Shown piece by piece: positions 1 to 8,417 of a stretch of 64,000 nucleotides of DNA (the stretch's first letter is position 1; every line of letters begins with the position of its first letter). The position numbers were made by a program, and so were the translations under genes. The stretch spans positions 186,001-250,000 of the forward strand of contig NZ_BAAAZR010000020.1 in the NCBI RefSeq assembly GCF_039537005.1, written 5' to 3'. Under the pieces are notes generated by a model. That model worked only from the letters and a program-made list of their open reading frames with translations, searched no databases and had not been told where the DNA came from. This stretch comes from Sphaerisporangium flaviroseum (lineage in GTDB: Bacteria; Actinomycetota; Actinomycetes; Streptosporangiales; Streptosporangiaceae).

Positions 1-1419
1 CACAGGCGGCACTCCCACTCCGGGCGCCGTGTACATGCCGGCGAAGTGCAGCCCGGGAACGCGTCTGGCGGCGCCCGCGGGTCTGAACCAGGCCGTCTGG
101 GTGAAGCGGTGGTCGAGGGCGAAGGGGGTTCCCGCGGAGTGGCCGCGGCGCTTCCAGGCGGGCGGGTCGAGGGTGAGCCGGGGCGCCGACGTGAGGTCTC
201 CGTAGCCGAGGTCGGCGAGCCGGCGGAGCAGGCGCTCCTCCAGCCGGGGAGTGAGCCGGTCCCAGCTCTCACCGCCCAGCAGGTTGGCGGTCGGCTCCAG
301 CACGGTGAGCGTGGCGTGCCCGTCCGGTGCCGCGTCCAGATCCGAATCCGGGTAGGTGATCAGCAGGTTCGGATCCGGCTGTGGCCTGCCCGCCGCCAGA
401 GCCGTGAACGTGGATTCCCACTCCTTCCCGAAGTGCAGCGTGTGATGGGCCTGTCCCGTCAGCCGGTGGTCGAGCCCGAACTGCAGGACCAGGCACGACG
501 GCGAGTACTTGGGCCGCCGTAGCCGCCAGTCACCGGCGCCTGGTGGCAGCAGGCCGGCGTGCGCCTGGGGGAGGTCGCAGGCGACCACCGCCTCGCTCGC
601 GGGCAGCAGTTCGCCGGTGTCCAGGCGGACGGCGACCACCCCGGAGGCGTCCGTCTCGATCTTCGTGGCCCGCACGCCGTACCGGATCGAGGCGCCCGCC
701 TTCTCCGCGACGGCGGCCATGGCGCGGGGGATGGCGTGCATGCCGCCCTCACGGGGGAAGTAGACGCCGCCTACGGTGTCCATGTGCGCCACCACGGCGT
801 AGATGCCGAGTGCCTGCCGGGGTGACAGGCCGACGTACAGGGCCTGGAAGGTGTGGGCCCTGATGAGCCTGTCGTCGGTGAGATGGCGTCGGACGAGCCG
901 GTCGAGCCTGCGGAACCCGCCCAGGGCGGCCAGCCGGGACAGGGCGTACGGCTGGGCCAGGGCGCGGAGCCGGGTCATGTCCCGGTCGATGAACGAGGGC
1001 CACTCGGCGTCGAACATCTCGCCGAGGAGCCGCCGGAACCGCCGGTACCGTTCGGCCTCGGCCGCACCGGCCAGGGCGCGCACCTGTTCCGCCATCGCGT
1101 CCTCCCCCGCGACCACGTCCAGGTGGGAGCCGTCGTGGTATTCGAGCCGGTAGTACGGGTCGAGCCGGCGCAGGGGCAGCCAGCTCTCCAGGTCCTCGTT
1201 CGCGGCGGCGAAGGTGTCGGCGAGCACGCCCGGCATGGTGAGCACCGAGGGGCCGGTGTCGAAGCGGTAGGGGCCGAGGTTCGCGGTGCCGCAGCAGCCT
1301 CCGGGCACGTCCTGTGCCTCGATCACCGTCACCTCGCGTCCCGCGCCGGCGAGCCGGATCGCCGCCGCGAGGCCGCCGAGTCCCGCGCCGACGACCACGA
1401 CGGGGGCACGCCTGACCAT
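1..1419 (-). CDS. crtI: Phytoene desaturase CrtI (3' end outside window)
   Basis: FAD-dependent desaturase that converts phytoene to lycopene or a related carotene at the membrane. About 473 residues are visible. The N-terminus has the dinucleotide-binding motif VVGAGLGGLAAA near residues 9-20, followed by the family pattern VPGGCCGT. Near the visible end is HFAGMYTAPGVGVPP, the C-terminal FAD-binding region of CrtI proteins, so only a short tail (family about 490-510 residues) is lost at the window edge. The ATG overlaps the stop of the upstream crtE by one base (TGATG), which indicates translational coupling in a carotenoid operon running leftward. Related carotene ketolases or desaturases share this fold, but crtE next door favours CrtI. 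Confidence 0.9.
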   Translation of the reverse strand, partial: MVRRAPVVVVGAGLGGLAAAIRLAGAGREVTVIEAQDVPGGCCGTANLGPYRFDTGPSVLTMPGVLADTFAAANEDLESWLPLRRLDPYYRLEYHDGSHLDVVAGEDAMAEQVRALAGAAEAERYRRFRRLLGEMFDAEWPSFIDRDMTRLRALAQPYALSRLAALGGFRRLDRLVRRHLTDDRLIRAHTFQALYVGLSPRQALGIYAVVAHMDTVGGVYFPREGGMHAIPRAMAAVAEKAGASIRYGVRATKIETDASGVVAVRLDTGELLPASEAVVACDLPQAHAGLLPPGAGDWRLRRPKYSPSCLVLQFGLDHRLTGQAHHTLHFGKEWESTFTALAAGRPQPDPNLLITYPDSDLDAAPDGHATLTVLEPTANLLGGESWDRLTPRLEERLLRRLADLGYGDLTSAPRLTLDPPAWKRRGHSAGTPFALDHRFTQTAWFRPAGAARRVPGLHFAGMYTAPGVGVPPV

Positions 1420-2474
1420 CAGGTGCTCCTGTTCGTCGCGACGTGGGCCAGTTCGATGAGCGCGGCACAGGCGTCCGGCGGGATGCCGGCGCCGTCCAGG
1501 GCTCCGGTGGCCTGCGCCACCAGGTCGGAGATGCGCCGCTCCGCGGCGTCCAGGGCTCCGGTGCCGGCGATGAGGTCCCGCGCCGCCGTCACGTCGCTCT
1601 CGTCGTGCACGTTGTCCAGAAGTGCCACGCCGTACCGGTCGGCGCGTTTGCGGGCGTCGGCCGTCAGGTACGTGCGCTTGCCCTGGCGGAGGTCGGCCCC
1701 GGCCGGCTTGCCGGTGAGCGCGGGGTCGCCGAACACGCCGAGGACGTCGTCGCGTAGCTGGAACGCCTCTCCCAGCGGGAGCGCGTAGGCGCTCAGGACG
1801 GCACGAAGTCCCGGCTCTCCCCCGGCGATGGCGTGCCCGAGGTGCAGAGGGCGTTCGACGGTGTACTTGCCCGACTTGTAGGTGGAGATGCGTGCCGCCT
1901 CCTCGACGTCCCCCGTACCGCGTGCCGCGAGCGCCACGTCGAGGTACTGCCCGCCGATGATCTCCACGCGGAGCTGCGTGAAGACCTCCAGCGTCTCGGG
2001 CAGCCCGGGTCCGCCGCGAAGCAGGGCGGCGTCGGCCCAGGTGAAGGCGAGCATTCCGAGCAGCGTCGCGACCGACTCTCCGAACCGCTGGGGGTCGCCC
2101 CACCAGCCCATGCGGCGGTGCAGCTCGGCGAGGTCCACATGGGCCGTCACCCGGCCGCGCCGGGTCGCGGCCTCGTCCATGACGTCGTCGAGGAGCAGCG
2201 CGGACGCGTGCAGGAGTTCGACGGCGCATCCGGCCGCGAGCACCGCGTCCTGGTCCTCGGGCGCGCCTCCCGACGCCCGGTGCCCCCAGTACACGAACGA
2301 CGACCGCAGGCGCTTGCCGCCTGTGCGGATGAAGTCCACCAGGTAGGCGCGCAGCGTGGCCTGGCCGTCCTCCCCCACGAAGTGGAGCCTGCCCATCTCC
2401 TGTTCGAGCAGCTCGTCGAGGCGGCGATCGACCAGCTCCCGCAGGTCGTTCGCATCACGTGTCGCCATCACCAT
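1419..2474 (-). CDS. crtE: Polyprenyl (geranylgeranyl) diphosphate synthase
   Basis: Trans-prenyltransferase of 351 residues that makes the C20 (or longer) diphosphate precursor for carotenoids. It shows GGKRLR at 52-57, the first Asp-rich motif DDVMD at 96-100, and the second motif RDDVLGVFGD at 241-250; these bind the Mg-diphosphate. An ATG at 2474 is chosen because AAAGGAG lies 8 bases upstream; a second ATG at 2468 is possible, while the longer open frame upstream has no such site. It is the first gene of the crtE-crtI unit. Product chain length cannot be read reliably from the sequence; GGPP is inferred from the crtI neighbour. Confidence 0.9.
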   Translation of the reverse strand: MVMATRDANDLRELVDRRLDELLEQEMGRLHFVGEDGQATLRAYLVDFIRTGGKRLRSSFVYWGHRASGGAPEDQDAVLAAGCAVELLHASALLLDDVMDEAATRRGRVTAHVDLAELHRRMGWWGDPQRFGESVATLLGMLAFTWADAALLRGGPGLPETLEVFTQLRVEIIGGQYLDVALAARGTGDVEEAARISTYKSGKYTVERPLHLGHAIAGGEPGLRAVLSAYALPLGEAFQLRDDVLGVFGDPALTGKPAGADLRQGKRTYLTADARKRADRYGVALLDNVHDESDVTAARDLIAGTGALDAAERRISDLVAQATGALDGAGIPPDACAALIELAHVATNRST

Positions 2475-2737
2475 CGGCGCAGCTCCTTTGATCGCTGTAA
2501 TCCCTTTCGGCCATGGCAGGCGTTTCGGATGCACATGGTCGGCATCGATCGCGCCGGACCCGACCGGCGGAGGCGGTCCGTCCCGATGGCCGCGGGCCGC
2601 ATCCGTACGAGGACGTGGACTCGAAGGAACACATGGGATCACCTTCAATGGATGCGGGGGCTCATGAAGGACACGATCAAGGCCCGTACGACACGCGGCC
2701 TCCACCGCCTGTCCGCGCTCCTGGACCTGGCGGCCAG
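2475..2737. promoter_or_regulatory. Divergent intergenic region crtE / DUF523 gene
   Basis: This 263-base spacer separates the leftward crtE from the rightward DUF523/DUF1722 gene and must hold both promoters. I could not assign convincing -35/-10 boxes. It contains a 25-codon ORF (2664-2741) whose TGA overlaps the ATG of the DUF523 gene, a possible coupled leader or a chance frame. Confidence 0.35.
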
Positions 2738-3694
2738 ATGAACGGCACGCTGGTGAGGCCACGGGTGGCGGTGTCCAGTTGCCTGCTCGGCGAGCCGGTG
2801 CGGTTCAACGGCGGCCACAGCCGCGACCGGTTCCTCTCGGACGCACTGTCGGCGTACGTGGACTGGGTGCCGATATGCCCGGAGATGGACATCGGGCTCG
2901 GCAGCCCCCGCGAGACGCTGCGCCTCGAACGCTCCCCCGAGGGCCCGCGCCTGGTGACCCGCAAGACCCGGAGGGACCTCACCGGGCCGATGACCGAACT
3001 GGCCACGGCGCGCGCGGCGAGCCTCGACGTGGACGGCTACGTGTTCAAGGCCAAGAGCCCCAGCTGCGGCATCCACGGCATCCCCCTCTACGCCGGTGAC
3101 ACGGCCGTCGACCGCCGCAACCGGGGCCTGTTCTCGAACGGGATCATGAACGCGCACCCGCTGCTGCCGGTGGAGGACGAGGGGCGGCTGCGCGACGACG
3201 TGCTGCGCGAGGCGTTCGTCGAGCGGATCTTCGCCCACGCCCGGCTGCGCGCGTTCTTCGAGAGCGACTGGCGGCCCCACGACCTGGTGGCCTTCCACTC
3301 AAGGCACAAGATGCAGATCCTGGCCCACGACCCCGCCGGCTACCGCGCGATCGGACGGCTCGTGGCCGAGGCGGGCACGCGCCCGCGTGAGCGGCTCGCC
3401 GCCGACTACGGCGACGCGTTCCGTGCGGCCCTCACCGTACGGGCGACGATCGGCCGCAACGTCAACGTGCTCCAGCACTGCCTCGGCATGATCAGCGGCC
3501 ACCTCGACGCCGTACGCCGCGCCGACCTGGTCGAGGTCATCCACACCTACCAGGCCCACCAGGTGGCCCTCAGCGTGCCGCTCACCCTGCTGCGCCACCA
3601 TGTGCGGGGCGCGGGCATGACCTACCTGCTGGACCAGACGTACTTCTCGCTCTACCCGGAGGCGCTGTGCCTCCGCAACCACGTCCCCGCCTGA
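2738..3694 (+). CDS. DUF523 and DUF1722 domain protein
   Basis: A 318-residue protein of unknown biochemical role with two known domains: DUF523 over roughly residues 1-150 (SCLLGEPVRFNGG at the start and KSPSCGI in the middle) and DUF1722 over roughly 190-315 (typical HNVNVLQHCLG-like stretch and a C-terminal YLLDQTYFSLYPEAL). Such two-domain proteins (YbgA-like) are often found near photolyase or carotenoid genes in bacteria, and here it lies divergent from crtE, which fits a light- or stress-linked role by context only. The start at 2738 is preferred over the longer frame from 2513 because homology begins at once after this ATG. Confidence 0.8.
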   Translation: MNGTLVRPRVAVSSCLLGEPVRFNGGHSRDRFLSDALSAYVDWVPICPEMDIGLGSPRETLRLERSPEGPRLVTRKTRRDLTGPMTELATARAASLDVDGYVFKAKSPSCGIHGIPLYAGDTAVDRRNRGLFSNGIMNAHPLLPVEDEGRLRDDVLREAFVERIFAHARLRAFFESDWRPHDLVAFHSRHKMQILAHDPAGYRAIGRLVAEAGTRPRERLAADYGDAFRAALTVRATIGRNVNVLQHCLGMISGHLDAVRRADLVEVIHTYQAHQVALSVPLTLLRHHVRGAGMTYLLDQTYFSLYPEALCLRNHVPA

Positions 3695-3718
3695 ACCCTG
3701 TCCAGGTGTCGAAACCGA

Positions 3719-3759
3719 TTCCGGTGACGGTTGGGGTTCTCATGCGGCCGCCACCGGAA
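3719..3759. terminator. Possible terminator hairpin between convergent genes
   Basis: Perfect 8-bp arms TTCCGGTG (3719-3726) and CACCGGAA (3752-3759) with a 25-base loop lie between the convergent DUF523 gene and the hemerythrin gene. The long loop and the absence of a T-run make this a weak candidate. Confidence 0.3.
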
Positions 3760-3770
3760 CCGGCTTCGCC

Positions 3771-4337
3771 TCAGTCCCGCCCTCGGCCGGTGACCAGGTC
3801 ACGGACGCGGTCGACCAGACCGGTGCCCGGAGCCAGGATCTTGCTGGCCAGCGGGTTGTGCGGGGTCGCCGGATGCGGGCGGGTGGGAGCGATCTTCTTG
3901 ATCGCCCGTATCTTCTTGCCCACGCTGTGCAGATCCTCTGCTTCGGCGTACTTGACGAGCTGCGGGAACAGCTCTCTCTCCTCCTCCCGGATGTGCTTGC
4001 GCGTGGCGGCGATCAGCTTGTCCAGCAGATGGTCGAAGGCCGGGTCGCTGGTCTCGGTTCGTTCGAGCTCTTTCATCAGGCGCTCGTTCTCGGCATGCTC
4101 GGCGATCTCGCGGTCGGCGAGCGTGTCGCCTTCCGGGAGGAATTTGCGCGCCGCCGGGTAGAGGAAGGCCTCCTCCGCGACCGAGTGCCGGACAAGCTCG
4201 ATGATCACCTTCTCCGTGAGGTCCCTGCGACGATCCTCGTCATCGGTGCCACGCAGGCTCTCCAGCTCGGTGAACATCTGCTCGACCTCGCGGTGATCGG
4301 TGGTCAGGACGGTGATGACGTCACCGTCGTACTCCAT
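3771..4337 (-). CDS. Hemerythrin HHE cation-binding domain protein
   Basis: A 188-residue cytosolic protein with the diiron four-helix hemerythrin fold. Candidate ligands are seen in DHREVE (His15, Glu19), RHSVAEE (His51, Glu55), EHAENE, and KHIREEE. Such proteins bind oxygen, NO or handle iron and oxidative stress in actinobacteria. The ATG at 4337 is preceded by GGAGGGAG at good spacing; the longer frame upstream has no homology. The C-terminal third (after residue 140) is basic and proline-containing, probably disordered. It is transcribed alone or after the small secreted-protein gene at 4478-4840. Confidence 0.85.
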   Translation of the reverse strand: MEYDGDVITVLTTDHREVEQMFTELESLRGTDDEDRRRDLTEKVIIELVRHSVAEEAFLYPAARKFLPEGDTLADREIAEHAENERLMKELERTETSDPAFDHLLDKLIAATRKHIREEERELFPQLVKYAEAEDLHSVGKKIRAIKKIAPTRPHPATPHNPLASKILAPGTGLVDRVRDLVTGRGRD

Positions 4338-4477
4338 GGAACTCCCTCCTCTGCGCTGAGTAGACGAGGTCCGCGTTACCCGGGGGACTCGCCGGGAAAC
4401 ACGGCCGTGACCGTGACGGCCGATCAGGGCGAGGTGGCGGTGGCGCGGGCGGTTGGAGGGCCGGTGCGCGGTTCGGT

Positions 4478-4840
4478 CTACTCGAACGCGTAGCACTCCA
4501 CTTCGGCGCGCCGGCGGGACAGCCCCTCGCGCACCAAGCGCGTGACACACCGGCGTTCCCGCTTGGTGAGCACCAGCCTGCCGCACACGGAGATGCCCGA
4601 ATAGGTGCGGCAGTCGAGGTAGATGTTCCTCCTGCCGACGCGGTAGTGCCTTCGTACGGCGTCGCGGCAATGCCTGCGCAGCAGCGGAGTGTTGGCGTAC
4701 CGGCACTGGCGGACCATGGTCCTGTACTGCCACATGCTGACCGTCGTCTTCCTCGCCGCCTGAGCGCCGCCCCCGGTGACGACGGATCCCACCGCCATGA
4801 CGGCGAGCAGCAGGGTGATGGCCCATATGCGTTTCATCAT
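4478..4840 (-). CDS. Small secreted six-cysteine protein, unknown function
   Basis: A 120-residue protein with a clear signal peptide (MMKR, a hydrophobic core, cleavage near GAQA-ARK at about residue 28). The mature part is very basic and holds six cysteines in the contexts VRQC, RHC, YLDC, SVC, RRC and VEC, which suggests three disulfide bonds outside the cell. The start at 4840 (or the next ATG at 4837) follows AGGGGGAA. I recognise no family. It could be a small inhibitor, antimicrobial or wall-associated protein; this is not shown by the sequence. Confidence 0.65.
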   Translation of the reverse strand: MMKRIWAITLLLAVMAVGSVVTGGGAQAARKTTVSMWQYRTMVRQCRYANTPLLRRHCRDAVRRHYRVGRRNIYLDCRTYSGISVCGRLVLTKRERRCVTRLVREGLSRRRAEVECYAFE

Positions 4841-4969
4841 GCTTTCCCCCTGTCCCAACGATAACTGCCGGCTTCCTGCGACCCCCCCGCCGGGGGACAT
4901 CATCCGGGAGTGTGTTGACCACTGTGACCAGGCGTTTCACGGGTACCGCGGCCACGGGCCGGCGGGCGG

Positions 4970-5815
4970 TCAGGTGGCGGAGAGGGCCGAGAGCACCGAC
5001 TCGGCGATGATCTGGTGTCCGGTGGCGTCGGGGTGGTCACCGTCGTCGGCGAGGAGCCCGGTGTCGTCGCGGGTGCCGTCGGTTCCCTTGAAGGGCACGT
5101 ACAGGTCGACGTACAGCGCGCCCGCGGCGGCGGCCGAGGCGGCGAGCACGGCGTTCACGGCCTGCGTGAGCCGGTCGCTGGTGGTGACGTAGTCCTCTCC
5201 CTGGGCACGCCCGTCGGCGCCGTCCAGGAAGACGTTCCAGTAGCCGGTCACGACGATCCGGCTGCCGTCGCGCGCCTCCAGCGCGCGCACCCCGCTCAGG
5301 ATGGCGTCCATGTTGGCACGCAGCCGCGCCAGATCCTCCTTGTAGCAGGCCAGGCCCGCGCCGGGGCCGCAGTCATCGATCGAGGCGCTGTCGAAGTCGT
5401 TGGCCCCGATGGTGATGATCGTCAGGTCGGCGGCGGCCACGGCTCCCCTGGTCGTGTCCTCCGCGAGCCGGTCCAGCAGTCCCTGGGTCGTGAGCCCGGC
5501 CTCGGCGAGGTTCCTGCTGACCACTCGCCCTCCCTGGGCCGCCGCCAGGGACCGGCCCACCAGGGAGACGTAGGTCGTGCAGTCGCACGCGGAACCGGCG
5601 GGCACCGAGTCGCCCAGACCCACGACCGTGCCCACCTGGGCCGAGGAGCGGGATACGGCTTCCCTGACCGGCGAGTTGAGCGCTCCGGCGGCCGAGCCCG
5701 CGTCGAGGGTGACGCCCAAGAGGGCGACCATGGACAGCAGCGTCACGCCTGCCCTGGACCGAACCCGGCGCGCGGCCCCCGACGCCCATCTGGCGTGCCG
5801 GTTATGACCGCCCAT
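4970..5815 (-). CDS. Secreted SGNH/GDSL-type hydrolase
   Basis: Serine esterase or lipase of the SGNH superfamily, about 281 residues. Block I GLGDSVPAG carries the nucleophile Ser, block III is TIGANDF, and block V DGDHPDATGH holds the catalytic Asp and His. A twin-basic N-terminus (ARRVRSRAG) and a hydrophobic stretch ending near GSAAGA act as signal peptide. Four cysteines around the active site (CDC, DDCG, LACY) match the disulfide pattern of secreted actinobacterial GDSL lipases. The ATG at 5815 is used; a weak AGGCG precedes it, and a longer in-frame start at 5893 exists. Substrate is unknown. Confidence 0.85.
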   Translation of the reverse strand: MGGHNRHARWASGAARRVRSRAGVTLLSMVALLGVTLDAGSAAGALNSPVREAVSRSSAQVGTVVGLGDSVPAGSACDCTTYVSLVGRSLAAAQGGRVVSRNLAEAGLTTQGLLDRLAEDTTRGAVAAADLTIITIGANDFDSASIDDCGPGAGLACYKEDLARLRANMDAILSGVRALEARDGSRIVVTGYWNVFLDGADGRAQGEDYVTTSDRLTQAVNAVLAASAAAAGALYVDLYVPFKGTDGTRDDTGLLADDGDHPDATGHQIIAESVLSALSAT

Positions 5816-5980
5816 GTCGCCTATAGGGACAAATGTCACATCTTTATGGTGCCCCATGCCGGCGGTCGGTGGGTGAAGGCGGCCTGAAGACACGCTGAGA
5901 GAAGGTACTCCTCTCGACGTCCCCGCACAGGGTTCGCCGAGGAACCTGTCCGGAATACGTGAACAGTGCCAAGGACGGCG

Positions 5981-6337
5981 TCAGCGAGACTCGCGCAACA
6001 GCCCGGCCAGGATGGCGGCGTGGCTGTGTTCCACATCCCTGGTGGCCGTGAGCAGGGTCAACGGGCCCTGCTGAAGCAATTCGCGTAGCCGTTCGAACGC
6101 GGACCGGCGAGCGTCCCCCTCCAGTTCGGAGAGATAGCGGCGCCGGAACTCCTCGAACCTCGCCGGATCGTGCCCGTACCAGGTGCGCAGCTCGTGGGAC
6201 GGGGCGACCTCCTTGAGCCATTCGTCCACATGCGCGTCCGCCTTGGACAGCCCGCGCGGCCACAGACCGTCGACCAGCACGCGGGTCCCGTCCTCGGAGG
6301 AGGGATCGTCGTAAACGCGACGCAGTCGTACGGGCAT
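5981..6337 (-). CDS. DUF488 family protein
   Basis: A 118-residue protein of the DUF488 (YeaO-like) family, function unknown. It shows the family hallmark DGLWPRG near residues 23-29, then WLKEVAPS, LRTWYGHDP and the C-terminal LTLLTATRD. The ATG at 6337 follows GAGGTG; an in-frame GTG lies two codons upstream. It stands alone between the esterase gene and a GNAT gene on the same strand. Confidence 0.8.
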   Translation of the reverse strand: MPVRLRRVYDDPSSEDGTRVLVDGLWPRGLSKADAHVDEWLKEVAPSHELRTWYGHDPARFEEFRRRYLSELEGDARRSAFERLRELLQQGPLTLLTATRDVEHSHAAILAGLLRESR

Positions 6338-6421
6338 GAGCACCTCGCTTCCGAGCCGTCACGCGAGTTCACGCTGGTCACCGGGGATATGCCCGGTTCC
6401 GGGGCGCTCACCCGGGTCCGG

Positions 6422-7027
6422 TCAGGACGCCCGGCCGCGCGGTCGCCGCGGTGAGGATCCGATGCCGCCGGGAGAGGACCCGCGGAGCAGGAGCTTGGGG
6501 TCCCTGCCGAGCTCAAGGAACATGCGGACGTCGTCGAAACGTTCGAGGCCCACCTCGATGACGTTGGGCAGCCGGCCCCATTCGCGGAAGCCGAGCTCCT
6601 CGTAGAGCTGAATCGCACCATGGTTGTTGCCACGGACGCCCAGGGTCAGCGTCTCGATGCCCGCCGCCCGCGCGTCGTCGACGAGGGCGCCGACGACCAG
6701 GCGGCCCAGGCCGAGGCCGCGTGCCGACGGGTGCGCCATGACCTTCCCGAGCTCGGCGGAGTGCTCGAAGACGGGTGCCGACGCCCGCCTCCACAGGCCC
6801 ATCGCCCGGACCACGCCGTCCACCCGTGCCAGAGCGAGCGCCGCGCGGCCGAGACGGACGTCGGCGAGGACGTCGTCCAGGAAGGGATCGGTCTCCTCCC
6901 TGCCGGGCGGCCGCAGGTAGCCGACCGCGCCGCCCATCTCCACGACGGCGTGGATGACGCGGTGGACCTCGACGCGCAGGAGGTCATCGGCCTCGGCGGG
7001 CCACACCAGTTCTATCTGGGGAGACAT
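6422..7027 (-). CDS. GNAT family N-acetyltransferase
   Basis: A 201-residue acetyl-CoA dependent acyltransferase. Motif A, with the pyrophosphate-binding loop RGLGLGRLV, lies near residues 104-112 after VMAHPSA, followed by TLGVRGNNHGAIQLYEELGF (motif B). The C-terminal 25 residues are basic and probably disordered. Substrate unknown. It is divergent from the NDH-2-like gene at 7192; no good ribosome-binding site precedes the ATG, so it may be translated from a leaderless or short-leader mRNA. Confidence 0.8.
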   Translation of the reverse strand: MSPQIELVWPAEADDLLRVEVHRVIHAVVEMGGAVGYLRPPGREETDPFLDDVLADVRLGRAALALARVDGVVRAMGLWRRASAPVFEHSAELGKVMAHPSARGLGLGRLVVGALVDDARAAGIETLTLGVRGNNHGAIQLYEELGFREWGRLPNVIEVGLERFDDVRMFLELGRDPKLLLRGSSPGGIGSSPRRPRGRAS

Positions 7028-7090
7028 GACTGTGAATTATCCACGCAGGCCGCGGCGCGGATCCGGGCGGGCCCCGGCGCGTCGCCTTGG

Positions 7091-7108
7091 ATGTGACCCA
7101 GGTCACAT
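7091..7108. promoter_or_regulatory. CRP-like palindrome TGTGA-N6-TCACA
   Basis: The sequence ATGTGACCCAGGTCACAT is a perfect palindrome with 8-bp arms and a 2-base centre. Its TGTGA-N6-TCACA core is the known consensus of CRP-type regulators. It lies 84 bases before the flavoprotein start at 7192 and 64 bases before the divergent GNAT start, so it could control either gene. Confidence 0.5.
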
Positions 7109-7143
7109 AGAGCTGACGTCACGTCGGCGCGGACAGGATCCGT

Positions 7144-7168
7144 CCTTGTGACGAACGACCCCACAAGG
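7144..7168. promoter_or_regulatory. Inverted repeat upstream of NDH-2-like gene
   Basis: Perfect 7-bp arms CCTTGTG (7144-7150) and CACAAGG (7162-7168) are separated by 11 bases and end 23 bases before the start codon. It may be an operator or a small hairpin in the 5' leader. Confidence 0.3.
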
Positions 7169-7191
7169 GGCGCGCCACAGAGGAGGATGGC

Positions 7192-8409
7192 ATGAGTACT
7201 GTCCATGCTCGGCACCGCATCGTGGTGATCGGCGCGGGTTACACCGGCATGATGGCCGCGATCCGCACGGCGCGGCACACCCGCCGCCACGGCGGGCAGG
7301 TCGTGCTGGTCAACCCTTCGTCGCGGTTCACCGAGCGGCTGCGGATGCACCAGACGGCCGCCGGTCAGACGCTCGCCGAGTACGAGATCCCGAAGCTCCT
7401 CGCGGGCAGCGGCGTCGAGTTCACCCAAGGATGGGTCACCCGCATCGATCCCGAAGAGCGGCACGTCACCGTGCGGACCACGGCCGGCGAGCGGGTGCTG
7501 GACTACGACACGCTGGTGTACGCGATCGGGAGCGCGACCGCCACCGGCACCGTGCCCGGCGTCGCGGACCACGCCCACACGCTCAACGGCCCCGAGGCCG
7601 CCGCCCGGCTCGCCGCGCGGCTCGTAGAGATCTCCTCGCGGGGAGGCACCGTGACGGTGTGCGGCAACGGCCTGACCGGCATCGAGGCCGCCACGGAGAT
7701 CGCGGAAGCCCATCCGGGCCTGCGCGTCGTGCTGATCGGCCGCGACCGGCCGGGCTGGATGATGGGCGACCGCGCACGCGCCTACCTCGGCCGAGCGCTG
7801 GAGCGCTTAGGCATCGAGAGCCGCGTGGGCGCCGAGATCGTCAAGGTCCTGCCCGACGCCGTCGAACTCGCCGGCGGGGAACTGGTCCACTCCGACGCGT
7901 GCCTGTGGACGACCGGCTTCGAGGCCTCGCGGCTGGCGGCCGACTCCGGGATCACCGTGGACGACCGCAACCGCATCGTGGTCGACGCCACCCTGCGGTC
8001 GGTGTCGCACCCGTCGATCTACGCGGTCGGTGACAGCGCCGCCATCCGCCAGGACTTCGGCGTCCTGCACGGCACCTGCCAGAGCGGCATACCCAGCGCC
8101 GCCCACGCCGCCGACTCCATCGGACGCCGGCTGCGCGGCCGAGAGGCCCGGACCTTCCGCTTCGGCTACATCCACCAGCCGGTCAGCCTCGGCCGCAAGG
8201 ACGCCGTGATCCAGTTCACGCACGCCGACGACTCCCCGCGTGGCGCGTTCCTGCGCGGCAGGAGCGCGGTCCTGTACAAGAAGCTGGTCAGCGCCAGCCC
8301 GCCGGTCACCTACCGGATCAGCCGCTACCTGACCGTTCCCGCGGCCTTCCTCGGCGGGCGCCCCCCACGCGCTCGGAGCCGCCGGGCGATGGCGTCGCAG
8401 CCCGGCTGA
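7192..8409 (+). CDS. NDH-2-like FAD-dependent NAD(P)H oxidoreductase
   Basis: A 405-residue pyridine-nucleotide-disulfide type flavoprotein. It has an FAD motif VVIGAGYTGMMAA (about 10-22), an NAD(P)H motif TVCGNGLTGIEAATE (about 154-168) and the second FAD contact YAVGDSAA near residue 280. This pattern fits type II NADH dehydrogenase-like enzymes that pass electrons to quinone at the membrane, but no transmembrane helix is obvious. The ATG follows a strong GAGGAGG. In other actinomycetes such genes often sit beside a sigma-70 factor gene; none is present here. Confidence 0.8.
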   Translation: MSTVHARHRIVVIGAGYTGMMAAIRTARHTRRHGGQVVLVNPSSRFTERLRMHQTAAGQTLAEYEIPKLLAGSGVEFTQGWVTRIDPEERHVTVRTTAGERVLDYDTLVYAIGSATATGTVPGVADHAHTLNGPEAAARLAARLVEISSRGGTVTVCGNGLTGIEAATEIAEAHPGLRVVLIGRDRPGWMMGDRARAYLGRALERLGIESRVGAEIVKVLPDAVELAGGELVHSDACLWTTGFEASRLAADSGITVDDRNRIVVDATLRSVSHPSIYAVGDSAAIRQDFGVLHGTCQSGIPSAAHAADSIGRRLRGREARTFRFGYIHQPVSLGRKDAVIQFTHADDSPRGAFLRGRSAVLYKKLVSASPPVTYRISRYLTVPAAFLGGRPPRARSRRAMASQPG

Positions 8410-8417
8410 TGGTTCCG

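Noticed and set aside
2513..2737. N-terminal extension of the DUF523/DUF1722 protein
   Set aside because: The added residues show no homology and are of shadow composition; family similarity begins at 2738.
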